DNA from: an uncultured Photobacterium sp.
GTDB taxonomy: Bacteria > Pseudomonadota > Gammaproteobacteria > Enterobacterales > Vibrionaceae
Direction of reading: 5' to 3'
Assembly (NCBI RefSeq): GCF_947502415.1
Contig: NZ_CANMZV010000008.1
Span: 183,980 to 247,979, forward strand
Length of the DNA: 64,000 nucleotides
The position numbers and the translations under genes are program-made. The notes below the pieces were generated by a model. The model was not told the origin of the DNA, searched no databases, and was given only the letters and a program-made list of their open reading frames with translations. This document shows positions 29,334 through 40,600 of this stretch, piece by piece; positions within the stretch are counted from its first letter, which is position 1; each line of letters starts with the position of its first letter.

Positions 29334-29641
29334 GTAGCTTTCCCTAACACGGTCTGTAATGTCTAATATTCTAGGCTTATATTATGCCTTTTTGGTATGC
29401 TATAAGTTGATATGAATCTTATTGCTCATAATAATGTGTTTTATGGCAATGAGTTACACCACTAGAGAAGGGTGTATAAGTGTGATGAATGTAGTGGTTT
29501 GTTAGGTGTTAGGTGAGTAGCGGAATTGTTCTTAGGACGTGATTTACTCTATTTATTAAACCAAAGTGCTAACTACTTACTAGCAGCTTTTAAACATTGG
29601 GTTTTGTTGTGCAAGAATTTTCCTACAGGTGAAGTTGGTTT
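29334..29641. promoter_or_regulatory. Divergent promoter region of the two helicase operons
   Basis: 308 bp, AT-rich and free of ORFs, between the start codons of the leftward SNF2 gene (29333) and the rightward RecD-like gene (29642), so both operons must start here. No clean -35/-10 pair or strong operator palindrome stands out. The rightward start has a GGTGAAG ribosome site about 10 bases upstream. Confidence 0.6.
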
Positions 29642-32497
29642 ATGAATGATTCAAATTTTCTGTTTTTAAAGTCCGATTTCCCAAAGCTAGCTGAATTAGG
29701 GGCCGCCGCTGAACACTATGCTTACAGTGATACTCAAGCTGCTGTGGTTAAACTTCGTTGCCTTACTGAGCTTATGGTTGGGTATCTGTTTGACTATCTG
29801 AGTTTGAGCATTGAAGCGAAAACAGATTTGTACAGTCGCCTGAGCCTGCTAAAGAAAAAAGGCCTAGTGGATGAAAATATTCTATCCAAACTTCATGCGT
29901 TGCGTATTAAGGGGAATCTCGGTGCTCACAATAGTGGAGAGCTGTCGGTTGATGAGATTCTTTGGTTAATTGAGGAAAGCTATATCATTAGTCGTTGGTT
30001 TGTACAAACAATGCGAGCTGAATATATAGACGTTCCAAGTTTTGTGATGCCAGCGAAACCCAGCGATACCGGCCTTCTGCTTGAACAGAACACCGGTTTA
30101 GCAAACTCTCTTTCAAAGCAGTCGATAGCTTTAGAATCGGCACAAAAAGAGCTTGAGTTACTAAGAGAAGAATTGGAAGTACTGCAGCTGTCGAAGGCAA
30201 ACGTTGTTTCTGATGGCTATGTGCTGGAACAATTTACTGAACTGAGCAGAGAGGTAGCAAGCAGTTTTGATTTGAAAATGGCACAGACACGAAGCCGTAT
30301 TAATATTATGGATTCGTTTTCTGATTATGAGCTTACCCAAAGTCAGCAGTCTCTGGTTAAACAAGTAGGGGAGTTTCTACAGCAAAAAGAACAATCAGTA
30401 TTTTTGCTTAAAGGCTATGCTGGTACTGGTAAAACCTTTATTACAAAGGGAATTACCCACTATCTGGATGCTATTGGACGGAAATTTGTTTTATTGGCAC
30501 CGACAGGTAAAGCTGCAAAAGTGATTTCTGATAAAACGGGTCAAACAGCATCTACGATCCATAGAGCTATTTATAACTATGACAATCTTAAAGAGTATAC
30601 CGATAACGGATTAGAAGGGTCAGAAACGTACCGCTGCTATGCGGAACTTAAAGTTAATGTTGATACCTCTGAAACGGTGTACATAATTGATGAGTCATCT
30701 ATGGTCTCGGATGTATATTCAGATGGAGAATTTTTCCGCTTTGGATCTGGCTATCTTTTACGTGATTTACTTGATTATATCAATCTTGATCATAACGATC
30801 ATACAAAGAAAGTTCTCTTTATAGGGGATAATGCACAGCTTCCGCCAGTGAATATGAATATATCTCCGGCTCTCGATGAATCCTACCTTCAGCAAAAGTA
30901 CAACTTAAGTGCACAATCTTATGAGCTTACAGACGTCGTTCGTCAAAAGGGCGATAGTGGCGTAATGAAGAACGCACAAATGTTGCGAAATGCTTTAGAT
31001 AAGGAGATATTTAACCAGCTTGATTTTGATACCTCACCACAAGATATTCATGCGCTTTATTTTGATGATGTGCTGACTAATTACCTTAATGCTTGTGACA
31101 ACAATATAAAGAAAACGGGCAATTCGGTGATCATTGCTTCATCAAATAGGCAGGTGTCTGAGTACAACAAGCTGGTGCGTAATTACTTTTTCCCTAATCA
31201 GACTGAGTTGAGCGCTGGCGATAAGATTATTTCTACGGCTAACCATTACACTCGTGATTTTGTAGTAACCAATGGCGAATTTGGCATGATTCGTCAAGTG
31301 TTATCGGAAACTGAAGTTCGTAAAGTCTTTATTAGTAAACGTAGTGAAGACAATAAGGTAGAACGGGTATTGGTTGAACTGTGTTTCCGTGATGTTGAAG
31401 TAGGCTTTCGTGATGATGATGGCCAGCCTCGGTTCTTCCAATGCAAGATTGTAGAGAACTTACTGTATAACGATGAGCCAATATTGAGCTCTGATGAGCA
31501 TAAGGCGCTCTATGTCGACTTCCTGCAACGTAACCCTGAATACAAGAGAAAAGGAAATAAGTCTAAGCTACAGGCTGCATTAATGCAGGACCCATACTTT
31601 ACGGCGTTTAAAGTTAAATTTGGTTACGCCATCACTTGTCATAAGGCGCAGGGTAGTGAATGGCCGCACGTCATCGTGAAATGCCGAACGCATATGAAGA
31701 CGTTAACTAAAGACTATTTTCGCTGGTTGTACACGGCAATTACTCGTACTTCTAGTACGCTGTGCGTTGTGGATGAACCTCACCTTCGACTTACTTCTGG
31801 CATAAAAGAGGTTGGCATTATTCCAAGCCTAGGCAACCAGCCAAAAGCTGCTATTGACGTTGATGGTCCTTCTCAGTCTGATACACCACACATGACGGGT
31901 AACAATAATAACGCTAAAGATCAGGGTGTTGCTTCAATAGCCACCGATGATCTTGTGCCTGCAGATCCTAACCTAAAGGTTCTGTTTGACACATTAGTCC
32001 ATCGCTTGTCAGGCACTGATGTTTTTATAGTTGATATTGTTCATCATCAATATCAAGAAACTTACGTTTTCCAGCGTCGGAACGAATTTGCCAATATTAC
32101 TTTTTACTATAACGGTAAACTGCAAGTTAGAAACCTGAACGTGCAAACGGAATCTGAATTAGCTCAAGAGCTTGAAGGTCGCTTTATTGATATCAAGGGG
32201 ATGATTTTGATTGATGAAAATCAGGCTTCACCCCCTTCTTTTGCTCAACCGTTCTTAGAAGAATTCTACAAGCTAGTGGTATCAGCTATAGCGTCACATG
32301 GGATTATTGTAACGAATGTAGAAGCTGGAAGTTATAAAGAACGCTACTTTATGGAAGCTAATGGACAGCGCGCAGTGTTTGACTTTTATTATAACGGTAA
32401 ACAGCAGTTTAATAAATTTAGCCCCTTACCTACATTGTCAAATTCTCCTGAGTTTGTGCGGCAAGTGAGCGACCTGATTCCGGAGGTACTGGGCTGA
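29642..32497 (+). CDS. DUF4145-RecD-like SF1 helicase with duplicated C-terminal domain
   Basis: 951 residues. Residues 1-120 resemble DUF4145, a helical domain found on restriction and helicase subunits (KLRCLTELMVGYLFDYL ... LRIKGNLGAHN). A coiled coil follows (150-195). The RecD/AAA_30-type SF1 core (about 235-730) has Walker A LKGYAGTGKTFITK (about 257), motif II YIIDESSM (about 348), GDNAQLPPVN, the RecD-C motif ITCHKAQGSEW and YTAITRT. The last ~190 residues contain two related copies of a small domain, each with FYYNGK preceded by an ETYVF or ERYFM strand. It is the first gene of the rightward operon and overlaps the TPR gene by 1 nt. A 5'-3' DNA helicase in defence is the likely role. 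Confidence 0.88.
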   Translation: MNDSNFLFLKSDFPKLAELGAAAEHYAYSDTQAAVVKLRCLTELMVGYLFDYLSLSIEAKTDLYSRLSLLKKKGLVDENILSKLHALRIKGNLGAHNSGELSVDEILWLIEESYIISRWFVQTMRAEYIDVPSFVMPAKPSDTGLLLEQNTGLANSLSKQSIALESAQKELELLREELEVLQLSKANVVSDGYVLEQFTELSREVASSFDLKMAQTRSRINIMDSFSDYELTQSQQSLVKQVGEFLQQKEQSVFLLKGYAGTGKTFITKGITHYLDAIGRKFVLLAPTGKAAKVISDKTGQTASTIHRAIYNYDNLKEYTDNGLEGSETYRCYAELKVNVDTSETVYIIDESSMVSDVYSDGEFFRFGSGYLLRDLLDYINLDHNDHTKKVLFIGDNAQLPPVNMNISPALDESYLQQKYNLSAQSYELTDVVRQKGDSGVMKNAQMLRNALDKEIFNQLDFDTSPQDIHALYFDDVLTNYLNACDNNIKKTGNSVIIASSNRQVSEYNKLVRNYFFPNQTELSAGDKIISTANHYTRDFVVTNGEFGMIRQVLSETEVRKVFISKRSEDNKVERVLVELCFRDVEVGFRDDDGQPRFFQCKIVENLLYNDEPILSSDEHKALYVDFLQRNPEYKRKGNKSKLQAALMQDPYFTAFKVKFGYAITCHKAQGSEWPHVIVKCRTHMKTLTKDYFRWLYTAITRTSSTLCVVDEPHLRLTSGIKEVGIIPSLGNQPKAAIDVDGPSQSDTPHMTGNNNNAKDQGVASIATDDLVPADPNLKVLFDTLVHRLSGTDVFIVDIVHHQYQETYVFQRRNEFANITFYYNGKLQVRNLNVQTESELAQELEGRFIDIKGMILIDENQASPPSFAQPFLEEFYKLVVSAIASHGIIVTNVEAGSYKERYFMEANGQRAVFDFYYNGKQQFNKFSPLPTLSNSPEFVRQVSDLIPEVLG

Positions 32498-34416
32498 TGA
32501 ATGTCTTCGTTAATTTTACGAGTAAGGAAGTGTTTGCAAAACGCAAAGAACCTAATGGATTAGATGAAGCCTATCAAATGGCTCAAAAGTTGGTTGCAAG
32601 CAACCCGAATGATGATTGGAATTATAAAGCTCTAGCGTGGTGCTTGATTGATCTGGTTAAGCGAGAAGTTGCAAGAAACAATCTGAATGCTGCGTCGCAC
32701 TATGTACAGCAGTTACAAAGTATCAAAATTGCATCCGATGACAACTATCTTGTAGACGGCACCAAATATGCAGTTAGTTTGCTTGATCCTATTACTAGAA
32801 TTATCCAACAAGCTAAATGCACAAGCAAACAGGGCAACCACCAACAAGCGATTAACTATTATTACAAGGCTCTACGACATCAACCTCATAATCAAGATAT
32901 TAAAATTGGTTTAGGTTGGGAGTTATATCGGTTTGCTAAGATTCAATGTTCACATGACAAGATCAACGCGTTTGCAGTAAAGAAACTTCTTAATAATTAC
33001 TTGAAGCTTGAATGTGAAACTCCATCTCGTTTGCATTCGTCTTTCTTGAGAATTGCAGACAAATTACTAGGGGAGAGCAGGTTCAATCTTGTCGCGTTCA
33101 TACGTATTTGGGGTATTAATAATTTTACTGAAGAAGACTTTGAACCTTATATTGATAAGCGAACAAACGAGTGCTACCCAAGTTTGGCTCAAAAAGTCGT
33201 GCATCATGCAACAAAGCAAGCGTTAGAGCAAAATGACGTGTTTGCGATAAAAAGGTTACTTCCTTTGTTAGAACGGGTTATTTCGTTAACTGATGACGAT
33301 ATTTGGTTAAACCTATGCAAAGCACGTGCTTTGAACTGTGTGGGGCAATATGAAGAGGCATTCAAAGTCGCCATTGGTGTTGCAAAATTAAAGGTTGGAG
33401 AATATTGGGCATGGGAACTGCTTGGTGACATTCAATTGAATGTGGATAAAGAAAAAGCGTTTAACTGCTATTGCCGAGCGCTATCTATGAAACCAAAAGA
33501 GGACTTTATAGCTAAATTGAGGCTAAAGTTAGCTGATCTGATGGTCAATAAGCAGATGCATTCCGATGCCAAACGAGAAGTGCAAAAAGTGGTAGAGGCT
33601 CGAAACAGAGAGGAATGGGCAATCCCTGAAGCTGCTATAAACCTGCAAAACTCAGCCTGGTTTGGGCAAGTAGAGGCTAGCAGCGATAATGAATCAGTCT
33701 ATATTACGTCATCGAAGCACGCAGAAGAATTGCTCTTTGAATTGGCTCCATGGGTACATGGCTGTTTAGGAAAAATGTTTAGTTTAAAAGAGCAGCCGCA
33801 TAAAAAGCGACAGTTAATATACCTGAAACATCCCAATAGTAACGAGTTGGTTGAGTGTGCATTGCCTCTCCGTCGATTCGATTTCACTAACACTCACATT
33901 GGTCAACCGGTAATGATGAAAGGAGAGTTTGAAGCAGATGGCCATTTTAATGCTTTTCAATTTGCTTTAAGAAGCGACGGGCGAGATTGGGATGTTTTAG
34001 GGTTGCATATTGGCGTTGTAGACCACATTAATCGTGAAAAGAAATTAGCTCATATCATTATAGGGAAAGGTTTTGATGGAGTAATTCCTCTCAATATGTT
34101 GCCTGAAAATGTTGGTATTGGTGATTGTGTGAAAGTTCGAGCAAAGCAATATAGCTCGAAGAAAGGCACTAGGGCTTTAATTGAATGTATTCAACCAACT
34201 GAACAAACAGCGCCTCAATCGATACTTAAACCTTTCTCTTGTAAAGTGAGAATTTCTAACGGTATGGGGTTCACTGATGATGAAATTTTCATTGATAGGG
34301 TGTTCGTGTCAAAGTTTGATATTGAAGATGGTCAGGATGTAGAAGGTACCGCTGTTATCAATTTTAATAAGAAGCGAAGTGTTTGGGGATGGAAGGCTAT
34401 ATCCATCGCTGTTTAG
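32497..34416 (+). CDS. TPR-repeat protein with C-terminal beta-rich (OB-like) region
   Basis: 639 residues. The first ~370 residues carry helical tetratricopeptide-like repeats (DEAYQMAQKLVASNPNDDWNY; QQAINYYYKALRHQPHNQDI; EKAFNCYCRALSMKPKEDF). The C-terminal ~220 residues are beta-rich with two basic segments (LHIGVVDHINREKKLAHIII and FSCKVRISNGMGFTDDEIF), which could be cold-shock/S1-like OB folds. The ATG shares one base with the stop of the RecD-like gene (TGATG), so the two proteins are made together and probably interact. A 116-bp gap separates it from the next gene. Scaffold or nucleic-acid-binding partner is inferred. Confidence 0.8.
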   Translation: MNVFVNFTSKEVFAKRKEPNGLDEAYQMAQKLVASNPNDDWNYKALAWCLIDLVKREVARNNLNAASHYVQQLQSIKIASDDNYLVDGTKYAVSLLDPITRIIQQAKCTSKQGNHQQAINYYYKALRHQPHNQDIKIGLGWELYRFAKIQCSHDKINAFAVKKLLNNYLKLECETPSRLHSSFLRIADKLLGESRFNLVAFIRIWGINNFTEEDFEPYIDKRTNECYPSLAQKVVHHATKQALEQNDVFAIKRLLPLLERVISLTDDDIWLNLCKARALNCVGQYEEAFKVAIGVAKLKVGEYWAWELLGDIQLNVDKEKAFNCYCRALSMKPKEDFIAKLRLKLADLMVNKQMHSDAKREVQKVVEARNREEWAIPEAAINLQNSAWFGQVEASSDNESVYITSSKHAEELLFELAPWVHGCLGKMFSLKEQPHKKRQLIYLKHPNSNELVECALPLRRFDFTNTHIGQPVMMKGEFEADGHFNAFQFALRSDGRDWDVLGLHIGVVDHINREKKLAHIIIGKGFDGVIPLNMLPENVGIGDCVKVRAKQYSSKKGTRALIECIQPTEQTAPQSILKPFSCKVRISNGMGFTDDEIFIDRVFVSKFDIEDGQDVEGTAVINFNKKRSVWGWKAISIAV

Positions 34417-34532
34417 CGTCCAAAAAGTAGTTGTTCTCAGGTTCAATAAATAATTAGCAAAAGTAGAGTGCTTTACTGTATTTATTTAGGTTAAATCAAA
34501 GCATAAATAACGTGTTTGGAGTTATTAACACT

Positions 34533-35771
34533 ATGAGTGTGATTGGTTGGGTTGATTACTCTTCGTTAGAAAGAGAGCGAGTCTCGCAAGTGCTTGCGAT
34601 GTTGCAAGAAAAAGGCACATTGGATGAGTTAGGCATAGGGCAGATCCGCGATGCGTTTGCTGATCAACTCTTTCCGGGTTTCTCTACTATCCAAACTCGT
34701 GCGAAGTACTTAGTGACTATCCCGTATATTTTTCAGGATTATCGCAATCTCGCCCTTAATGAGAGGGGGGCACTGCAAACTTTTCTGCATCAAAAGGAAG
34801 ACGAACTTGCTCGCGTATTAATTGCCAATCATGCAGAGCAGATCCCGAACGGCATTATTGGTAAGGATAGCCTGGAGCAAGGTGTTTCACGTAAACCATC
34901 TTCCGTGTATTGGAATGGTTTGCGTCAGCTTAGTATTGCTAATACCCCTCTGTCATTGAAAGAATTTGCCCAACATTTTGAGCAGCAGGCAAATTGTTGT
35001 TACGAGCAACACGAAGAGGATGACAAGCAAGCCTCAAACCTGTCTCACTTGATGACCAAATCAGCTGAATATCAGCCTGACTGGCTGGAAAAGGTTCGAA
35101 TTGAGCTAACCAAAAAAGAAGCCGAGTTTCTGAAAGACAAGCTGCTACTGTCAGATAATATTAAACACAGTGTTCCGGCACAGCTTGTTAAACACAACCT
35201 GCTTAAAGAAACGTTAAGCTCTGATGCAGCTGTAGCCAATGATGCATGGCGGCTAGAGGCTCTGCATACATGGCTCGGTGATAAAGAAATCTCATCCCAA
35301 ACTCAGGTAACACTCTCTAAAGCACTTGAGTTTAGCTTTGTGATAGAAGGGGCTCATATTCGCTATAACTATTTGATCGCCAATCGTGCAAAAAACTTTA
35401 CTCATGCCGAGAAGATAAACGATGAATTTGAACATTGGCTAAATCAGGCAAATAGTTTTCCAGAACGTTTCCGTCAGCAGAGTATTGATGATTGGTATTA
35501 TTGTGCGTTTGAAGAAAGGAGCAGAGCCAACCACAGAACCAGAACCTTTATTGAAAACTGGTGCCACTTGATTCGTGATAAAGCAAAAGTTGAAGAATTG
35601 GATCGCTGTGTAGAAAAGCAGGCCATCGCTAACAAAGGTGCGCGCTGCTTATTGAAGAAAGCCTTGCCCGAAAACCAAGGTTGGGTGGGGATGCGAAGGT
35701 TGGAATATCGTTGGCCGACCGTTAAAGTCATTTTGCAAGATATTCAGGAGGGCTTAAATGCTAGCGCCTGA
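34533..35771 (+). CDS. DUF6361-like protein
   Basis: 412 residues from the ATG at 34533. The in-frame GTG at 34512 is less likely because homologues of this type begin close to the motif seen here as MSVIGWVDYSSLERER. The N-terminal portion also has QLFPGFSTIQTRAKYLVTIPY, which I associate with DUF6361 proteins; the remainder is helical and charged. No catalytic motif is evident. It overlaps the PLD gene by 14 bp. I recall DUF6361 genes beside PLD-family and SNF2-helicase genes, so the three likely form one functional module. Function unknown. Confidence 0.8.
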   Translation: MSVIGWVDYSSLERERVSQVLAMLQEKGTLDELGIGQIRDAFADQLFPGFSTIQTRAKYLVTIPYIFQDYRNLALNERGALQTFLHQKEDELARVLIANHAEQIPNGIIGKDSLEQGVSRKPSSVYWNGLRQLSIANTPLSLKEFAQHFEQQANCCYEQHEEDDKQASNLSHLMTKSAEYQPDWLEKVRIELTKKEAEFLKDKLLLSDNIKHSVPAQLVKHNLLKETLSSDAAVANDAWRLEALHTWLGDKEISSQTQVTLSKALEFSFVIEGAHIRYNYLIANRAKNFTHAEKINDEFEHWLNQANSFPERFRQQSIDDWYYCAFEERSRANHRTRTFIENWCHLIRDKAKVEELDRCVEKQAIANKGARCLLKKALPENQGWVGMRRLEYRWPTVKVILQDIQEGLNASA

Positions 35772-37614
35772 TCAAAATCGTATCGACTATGGCGAAAAAC
35801 TTATTGCTCCAGAAGGGTATGAGCTGACAAGGGCTATTGCGACTACTTTTAGCCTGGATCTTAACACGCTACTTACTGTGCCCATTGCCATGTGTTTTGG
35901 ACATACGCTGGAAGGGGCGGTGGAGCATATGCGAATTGCCTTGCTCGAAGCATTAGGGCAATTGAAAGATAAGCTTACGGTGTTTTACCAGCAGGGAAAT
36001 ATTAAGGTGCCGGATAAGTACAACAGCTTATTTGGCCTGTTGGAAAACTGCTTAGTTCCCGTGGTACCTGATGCCGGCGAAGAAAACTCTGCTTTTTCGT
36101 CTTTTCACCCCAAAGTGTGGTTGCTTCGATTTGAAAGTGTGGAACCAGGGAAAAATGTGAAATACCGTTTGATCGTGTTGTCACGCAACTTAACTTTTGA
36201 CCGCAGTTGGGACTTGGCCGCCGTGATTGATGGTGAGTCCAGGGGCTGGCGCAAATCAGCTAATCGCCCGTTAATGGCTTTTTTTGAAGAGCAGTTTGAA
36301 TCCTCCGCTGAGGAGTCTTTTAGCGACTTGATTGATCCTGAAGAGTTTGTGCGCGTGTTGTGGAAGCTGCCGGACAATATCGAAAAAATAGAGTTTCTTT
36401 CGACGATTTTTAATAAGCAAAAACACCGTCAACAACCGATATCCATACCTGAAAACAGTAACGCGTTACTCGCGGTTTCCCCCTTTATTCGTGGTGGCAG
36501 AAAAGTGGATGCCCTGGACTGGTTAAAAGGGTTCACACCCGATGGGCAACGTTACCTGCTGAGTCGAAAAGAAGAGCTGGATATGGCTGGTGAAGAGGTG
36601 TTGTCAGGGTGGCAGTGTTTTGCGCTTAATGAAAGCATTATTGATGCAGAAGAAAGAGCACAGATGGAACTGTCACAGTTTGTGGAGCACGAGCTTAACC
36701 TTCACGCCAAGTTGTTGGTAGTCGATGAAACGGATGAGACATCTAGCTGGCATTTGGGCTCTGCCAATATGACTCAGGCTGCATTGGGTGATGCGGAGGC
36801 TCCGCCGAGAAATAGTGAATTTATGCTGCGGTTAACTGGTTTGCAGCAGTATATTGGTGTGCAAGCACTCATGCAGCAATGGACAAATGAAGCGGATACC
36901 GGGTTATTTGTAAAACATACCTTTTCTCCCATAGAGGCTGATCATGATGAACAGTCGGATCGTTTATTGCGAGAGCTGGAATTTAGCTTAATCAATACCG
37001 AGTGGAAATTGAAGGTTGATAGTGATGATGGCGAGTCCTTCGAGTTGACGTTAATGTCGGAGCCACCAAAACCACCTTGTGGTTACGAGGTTCAAGTGAC
37101 TACATTGAGTGTGTTGCAGCTACAGCCTGTTGCGCCTGAAGTTACATGGGATAAGCTGAAACTTTCTCAAGTAAGTGCGCTACTTCGCTTTGATATCTTC
37201 AATAAAGGGGAGTTGATTCAGAGTTTGGTCACTCAAGCGCCTATTGAGTTTAACTATGCGGTAAACAGAGAGAAAGCTATCATCAACGAACTGCTCCAAA
37301 ACACCTCACAGTTTATGAACTATATCTTTATGCTGCTGCAACTTAAGCCCAGTAAAGGCGATATCTTAGCTAGCATCAATAGGTTAAATGGTACGGGTGA
37401 GGGTGATGTGTTCTTTAGTGAAGACAGCGTCATTTTCGAAAAATTAATGAATGCAGCGGCAACCAGCCCAGAGTTACTAACCAGAATCGACAAACTTCGA
37501 CAACAGGTAGATGAAAAGATCATTCCCGATGACTTTAATGAGCTTTGGTCCGTCTTTTCTCAGTTAATTGATCGTTCTGCAGCCAAGAAATGCGGCAAAG
37601 AAGGTGAGCGATGA
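35758..37614 (+). CDS. Phospholipase D-superfamily protein (two HKD-like motifs)
   Basis: 618 residues. Two HxK motifs typical of PLD-superfamily nucleases are visible: SSFHPKVWLLRF with H117/K119, followed by LSRNLTFDRSWD, and LNLHAKLLVVD with H316/K318, followed by HLGSANMTQAALGD. This spacing is that of a two-HKD pseudo-dimer. The C-terminal ~230 residues are unassigned. In DISARM the PLD protein is DrmC, but DrmC is much shorter; this protein belongs to the helicase-associated PLD group. It overlaps both neighbours (14 bp upstream, 4 bp downstream). Candidate nuclease of the rightward module. Confidence 0.88.
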   Translation: MLAPDQNRIDYGEKLIAPEGYELTRAIATTFSLDLNTLLTVPIAMCFGHTLEGAVEHMRIALLEALGQLKDKLTVFYQQGNIKVPDKYNSLFGLLENCLVPVVPDAGEENSAFSSFHPKVWLLRFESVEPGKNVKYRLIVLSRNLTFDRSWDLAAVIDGESRGWRKSANRPLMAFFEEQFESSAEESFSDLIDPEEFVRVLWKLPDNIEKIEFLSTIFNKQKHRQQPISIPENSNALLAVSPFIRGGRKVDALDWLKGFTPDGQRYLLSRKEELDMAGEEVLSGWQCFALNESIIDAEERAQMELSQFVEHELNLHAKLLVVDETDETSSWHLGSANMTQAALGDAEAPPRNSEFMLRLTGLQQYIGVQALMQQWTNEADTGLFVKHTFSPIEADHDEQSDRLLRELEFSLINTEWKLKVDSDDGESFELTLMSEPPKPPCGYEVQVTTLSVLQLQPVAPEVTWDKLKLSQVSALLRFDIFNKGELIQSLVTQAPIEFNYAVNREKAIINELLQNTSQFMNYIFMLLQLKPSKGDILASINRLNGTGEGDVFFSEDSVIFEKLMNAAATSPELLTRIDKLRQQVDEKIIPDDFNELWSVFSQLIDRSAAKKCGKEGER

Positions 37615-40600
37615 ATCAGACTATTCATGACAAGTTGCACTCTGTATTAGGAGATTTAAAAGACTTTCAACATGCCACAGTGAGTCGTGTGATCGACCGA
37701 TACGACGATCCGGAACATAGCCATCGCGTATTAGTGGCAGATGAAGTCGGGCTGGGTAAAACCATTGTTGCAAAAGGGGTGATTGCTCGGTTGCTATTGT
37801 CTTACCTGTCACAGCAAATAACTCGTCCGCTACGCGTCATTTATATTTGCTCCAACCTTGCGTTGGCAGACGAGAATCGTCAGAAGCTCGCGTTGTTCAA
37901 GGGAGATGAGGCACAACAGTGGGTAAAACAACCAGCTTTTGGGCGTTTGGTTGAATTGGCGATATCAAGTAAACATCAGCAACAAAATAGCCAAAATATC
38001 ATTGAAGTGTGTACTTTAACGCCTTCAACCTCTTTTACCTTAACTGCTGGTGCCGGTAATTGCCGCGAACGGGCCATCCTGGCTGTTTTGCTTTCTGAAG
38101 TTGATGAACTGAAAGCCTACGCTGACCCGATTCTTGCAATGTTTAAGACTAACCAAATAACTAAAAAAGATCGCTGGGAAAATGAAACACAATATATCCA
38201 ACGTGATTTCTGCATTAAAGTTGATGTGCTTGCAGGGTTAGGAAAAAGGCTGCTGGAGAAATGTGGAACCCAAGAGCTTAACAACCGGTACAGTAATCTT
38301 TTGCAGGCTGCAGTTCATTTGGCTCAATGTTGGCGTGATGACAGTGGGGAAACTGAAGAAACTAAGAATTTGTTTTATTTATTCCGTGTCGAAATCCGTA
38401 AATTGGTGGCACAGTGCTGTGCGGCAAGTTTGGAGGCGGATTTATTTATACTCGATGAGTTCCAACGTTTTCAGTCATTAACTGATAATAGCTCTGACTC
38501 TGAAGAGTCGTTGATTGCACAGCAAATTTTCTATGCTGCACATGTAGACAAAGAGCGGAAACCAAAAGTATTACTGCTGTCCGCAACACCGTTTAAGGCA
38601 ATGACAACGCTAAGCGATGAAGATGATGAGAGTAGTCATCATGAACAGCTCCATAAGTTGCTTGAGTTTATTTCTAATAGCAATGTTGAGTTCATTGAAA
38701 GCTATGAAGAGAACCGCGATAAGCTTCATCGTGATGTATTGGCGCTGTCGGTGCCGAACACTGAATCGCTTAATATCAGTGACAAAAACGCCCGTGCTGT
38801 TGAAAGCTTATTGCAAACGTATATTTGTCGTACCGAGCGAAGCCAGATCAGCAAGGGATTTGATGAGCTAGTAACGTCCAAGCGGCTTATGTGCGGCAAT
38901 GAACTGAGTATCGACGAGGTAAAAGGTTATCGAGCAATAGAAGCCTTGCGTGCTGCTTTGCCAAAAGGGCGTGGTGGCGTGCAGCTTTTAGAATTCGCTA
39001 AGTCTGCTCCTTGGTGTATGTCTTTTTTACATGGCTATGCTTTTAAAAAACAATTAATTAATAATTTGTCGTCCGAAGGTATTAGGAAACAGTTAAGAAA
39101 AACAAAAAGCTCTGATCAAAAATATGCATGGTTATCTCGAAATAAAATACAACATTATTCACTCAATGTAGAAGAGCAAGCACCTAATGCCAAGCTAAGA
39201 GCGCTGAGTAAGATTATTTTTGAACAAAGTCCAGAGAACCTGCTTTGGGCGCCACCGTGTAAGCCATATTATGGTTACGATGGCGTTTATAAAAACAGTG
39301 AGCATTTTAGTAAAACGTTACTTTTTTCTTCATGGGCACTGGTGCCACGGGCGTTAAGTTGTTTATGGTCTTACGAGGCAGAAAGGCGTGTATTAAGAGG
39401 AAAGAGAAAAAAGCCCGATTATTATTCTGAAGGAAGCACTTCGCCACTGTTGCGTTTTGAAGGTAAATCAACTCTAAATACTTGGCATCTACTTTATCCA
39501 TGTCAATCGATGCGAGACATTGAATTTTCTCAGCAGGAGTTTGGAAGTTTGCTTGCACGGCAAACGGAAATAGTGGGTGAAAAGCTAATCTCACTACGAA
39601 TGTTTGAGAGTAATGAAAAAACGAGTAGTGACTGGTATCTGCTTGCTCCAATACTGCTTGATATCCAAAATGGAAAGCAGGAGCATGTTCAAAACTGGCT
39701 GGATGCAACTGAAAAAGTTATTCGTGAGCGTACGAAGAGTAAAGGTCGATTAAAGCACTTCAGTAAAATCCGCCAATACCTTGTTGATATTGAGTCGTTA
39801 AAACTGGGGAAAATGCCAAGTGATTTAGCGAGATTTATTGCTTTTTCTAGTATGGCCAATCCAGCGCTATGCGCGATGCGAACGATTCAGAGACTATGGG
39901 GTGATACAGTCAGTACAGGTGAAATCCTATTCTATGCGGTTCGCTTTGCAGACCTAACGACTAAGCTCTTTAATCATGATTATGCGATAGCTATTGTGAA
40001 AAGAAGCATTAAGGAGCCTCTTGTGGCTGGTCGAACAAAGTCACCTGCATGGTATAAGGCGCTGGTGTATTCTGCCCATGGAAACTATCAATCCATGCTA
40101 GATGAGTATTGTCATTTGCTTGTGACTTCCGGCTGTAATTTGCAAAGGGCTTATGAAAAGTTACAAACGGCCATGGGGATCCGTAGTTCTTCAGAGCATG
40201 TTCACTTCTGGGAAGATAGAACCAAGGCAAAAAGGGAAACAGCTTCCTCGATACGTTGTCACTTTGCGGTTCCTCTTGGTAATCAAAAGCTAACCGATGA
40301 CAGTGGCTTAGATCGTGTTGTTAATGTCCGTGATGCGTTTAATTCACCATTTCGCCCATTTGTTCTAAGTTCCACGTCTATAGGCCAAGAGGGCTTAGAT
40401 TTCCATTGGTATTGCCGTCGAGTAGTGCATTGGAACTTACCTGCTAATCCAATCGACATTGAACAGCGAGAAGGGCGCGTAAACCGTTATAAGTCTTATG
40501 TGGTAAGAAAGCGCATTGCTGAAAACTACACGGCAGATTACAGCTCGGATTCAGATGTTTGGGTTCAAATGTTTGAACAAGCAAGGACACAAGATGTTAA

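Noticed and set aside
29373..29389. Palindrome-like aggcttatattatgcct in the divergent promoter region
   Set aside because: Only the outer 4 bp pair cleanly; expected by chance in AT-rich sequence.
35758..37614. Calling the PLD protein DrmC
   Set aside because: DrmC is much shorter and encoded with DrmA/DrmB; this protein is 618 residues and coupled to DUF6361 and a SNF2 helicase in the opposite operon.
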